Below are positions 5,875-7,197 of a stretch of DNA of 7,197 nucleotides, one piece after another. A program made the position numbers and the translations under genes. The stretch covers positions 1-7,197 of the forward strand of contig JASHVH010000190.1 in the NCBI GenBank assembly GCA_030039575.1, given 5' to 3'. The stretch's first letter is position 1. Each line of letters begins with the position of its first letter. This stretch comes from Acidimicrobiales bacterium (lineage in GTDB: Bacteria > Actinomycetota > Acidimicrobiia > Acidimicrobiales > Palsa-688). The notes beneath the pieces are model-generated. The model had not been told where the DNA came from and ran no database searches. It was given only the letters and a program-made list of their open reading frames with translations.

Positions 5875-6795
5875 ATGCCCACTCTCGACGACGAAAACGT
5901 CGCTCTCGCCCCGCCAATGCGCCTGCCTGGGTTCGAGTACCAGCTTGTGGACGTCGACGGGGTCGCCATTAATTGCGCCGTCAAGGGGGCAGGACCGCCG
6001 CTCCTGTTTTTGCACGGCTATCCCCAGAACCACCTCACCTGGCGTCATGTCGCGCCACGCCTGGCTGAGGACCACACAGTCGTCCTGGCCGACCTGCGCG
6101 GCTACGGCGACTCCGCCAAGCCTGTTCCCGACGACGCCGGCCTCGTCTATTCCAAACGGTCCATGGCCCGCGACCAGGTAGGGCTCATGCGCCAACTCGG
6201 CTTCGGGCAGTTCCAAGTGGTCAGCCACGACCGTGGGGCCCGGGTGGCGCACCGGCTGGTCCTGGACCATCCGGGCGTCGTCACCAGGCTCGTCATCATG
6301 GACATCGTGCCGACCCGGCATGTCCTGACGCACGTGACGCTGGCCGTGGCCACAACGAACTACTTTTGGTTCTTCCTCGCCGCCCGGAACGGGGCCCCCG
6401 AGCACATGATCGCCACTGACCCCGGTTACTGGGTCACCACCCAGACCGCCCAGCTCCTGGGTGCCGGCGCCAGCATCGAGCCGGCCGTGATGGCGGACTA
6501 TATCCGCTGTTTCCGCCGGCCGGGCACGATCGCCGGCGTCTGTGCCGACTTCCGTTCGGCGGTGACTGCCGACCTTGCGGACGACGAACAGAGCGGTGTC
6601 GCCGGCCAGAAAGTTGAATGCCCGGTCTTGGTGTTGTGGGGGACGAAGGGGTTGGTTGGACCTGGTTACGACCCGGTCAGTACCTGGCAGCTGTACGCAC
6701 CGGACGTCGTCGGCCGGGCGCTACCCACTGGGCATTTCGTCCCCGAGGAGGCGCCGGACCTTGTCACCGCGGCCCTCGAAGATTTTCTCGACTAG
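5875..6795 (+). CDS. Alpha/beta-hydrolase of the fluoroacetate dehalogenase family
   Basis: The 306-residue product matches haloacetate dehalogenases from end to end in layout. Visible are the oxyanion loop LHGYPQN (46-52), ADLRGYGDSAKP (72-83), the nucleophile elbow SHDRGARVAHR with Asp119, MDIVPT with Asp143, and PTGHFVPEE with His287, giving an Asp-His-Asp triad. Arg120 and Arg123 match the pair that holds the substrate carboxylate. Compared from memory with the Burkholderia FA1 enzyme (Asp104, Arg105, Arg108, Asp128, His149, Trp150, Tyr212, His271), Trp165 is kept, but His149 becomes Phe164 and Tyr212 becomes Phe226, so the halide pocket is altered. It may act on another halo-acid, an epoxide or an ester. 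No signal peptide is seen, so it is cytoplasmic. It is the last gene of the probable GH3-PPC-hydrolase operon. The family is sure, the substrate unknown. Confidence 0.88.
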   Translation: MPTLDDENVALAPPMRLPGFEYQLVDVDGVAINCAVKGAGPPLLFLHGYPQNHLTWRHVAPRLAEDHTVVLADLRGYGDSAKPVPDDAGLVYSKRSMARDQVGLMRQLGFGQFQVVSHDRGARVAHRLVLDHPGVVTRLVIMDIVPTRHVLTHVTLAVATTNYFWFFLAARNGAPEHMIATDPGYWVTTQTAQLLGAGASIEPAVMADYIRCFRRPGTIAGVCADFRSAVTADLADDEQSGVAGQKVECPVLVLWGTKGLVGPGYDPVSTWQLYAPDVVGRALPTGHFVPEEAPDLVTAALEDFLD

Positions 6796-6921
6796 TGACG
6801 TTCAATAGCTTTACTTCTCGTCCTACGTATATGGGCCAAGTCGGCTCGATTAAAGGTGCGTGACGGCCGGTCGAGAGCACCTCAGCTTTGCATTTAGCCG
6901 ACCGCCAGAGCCGGGCGGGAG

Positions 6922-7197
6922 TCACTCTGCCAAACAGCCATCGCCCGGCTCCAGGATCGGGCCGACCCCGCGCCGCGCCTTATGGCGGGCAATGCGGAGC
7001 AAAGCCCGGGCCGCTTGCCGCCCGCTTTCGCCCGTGCGTGACACGCGCGCCGCGATAAGGCCGGACACCAGCGGTGTGGCGAACGACGTGCCGCTCCACC
7101 GCGCCATTTCCCGGTGGAAACGATCATGGTCGCCTTCCCGAGGAGGTTCCTCGTAAAAATACTCGCCATCAGGGAACGCATTGATGACGTCGGTGCC
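6922..7197 (-). CDS. S8 (subtilisin) family serine peptidase, C-terminal part
   Basis: The gene enters from the right edge on the minus strand; 91 codons and the stop (TGA, 6924-6922) are in view. The readable part begins GTDVINAFPDGEYFYEEPP and contains ARWSGTSFATPLVSGLIAAR, the subtilisin block around the catalytic serine, whose codon is at 7086-7084. After it comes a helical segment, then GVGPILEPGDGC close to the end. The catalytic Asp and His, and any signal peptide or propeptide, lie outside the window, so activity and location cannot be judged. It converges on the alpha/beta-hydrolase gene across 126 bases with no clear terminator; only a weak CGGTCG/CGACCG inverted repeat (6868-6873, 6899-6904) is present. 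Nothing suggests it is tied to the sugar genes. Confidence 0.85.
   Translation of the reverse strand, partial: GTDVINAFPDGEYFYEEPPREGDHDRFHREMARWSGTSFATPLVSGLIAARVSRTGESGRQAARALLRIARHKARRGVGPILEPGDGCLAE

Noticed and set aside
5434..6405. Minus-strand open frame (323 codons) across the PPC and hydrolase genes
   Set aside because: It spans two real genes and their gap, has no recognisable domain, and the plus-strand genes have good ribosome binding sites and complete motifs.
6868..6904. CGGTCG/CGACCG inverted repeat between the hydrolase and protease genes as a terminator
   Set aside because: The stem is only 6 bp with a 25-base loop and no T-run, too weak to call.

Overview
The window is GC-rich DNA with dense codon use ending mostly in G or C, long spurious open frames opposite the real genes, strong Shine-Dalgarno sites, a TTG start, and protein families common in high-GC Gram-positive bacteria. 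It most likely comes from an actinobacterium (Actinomycetota). I cannot name the genus, and nothing marks it as plasmid, phage or transposon.

Layout. A few codons of a possible rightward gene end at the left edge. Facing it, on the minus strand, is a 906-residue glycoside hydrolase family 2 enzyme of the exo-beta-D-glucosaminidase (CsxA) type with both catalytic acids present. A gap of about 530 bases follows. It has no convincing gene, but at its right end it carries two copies of CAATTGTCACA 51 bases apart, just ahead of a small rightward gene of unknown function (102 residues). Next come three closely spaced rightward genes: a two-domain GH3 beta-N-acetylhexosaminidase of the NagZ type, a PPC-domain (DUF296) protein, and an alpha/beta-hydrolase of the fluoroacetate dehalogenase family. 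At the right edge, convergent on the minus strand, is the C-terminal part of a subtilisin-family (S8) protease with its GTSFATP catalytic serine motif.

How the genes may work together. The GH2 and GH3 enzymes act on beta-linked glucosamine and N-acetylglucosamine. Neither has a visible signal peptide, so the simplest reading is cytoplasmic trimming of imported amino-sugar oligosaccharides (from chitin, chitosan or cell wall), with the intergenic region possibly acting as a shared control region. No transporter, deacetylase, kinase or regulator is in view, so the pathway is inferred. The PPC protein and the alpha/beta-hydrolase have no obvious role in it.

The most notable points are the hydrolase, which keeps the dehalogenase triad, arginine pair and Trp but has Phe at two of the three halide-binding positions; the paired CAATTGTCACA sites; and a poorly supported C-terminal tail on the GH3 protein that begins at a perfect GC hairpin. 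I found no CRISPR array, RNA gene, insertion sequence or clear sign of a new defence or mobile system.
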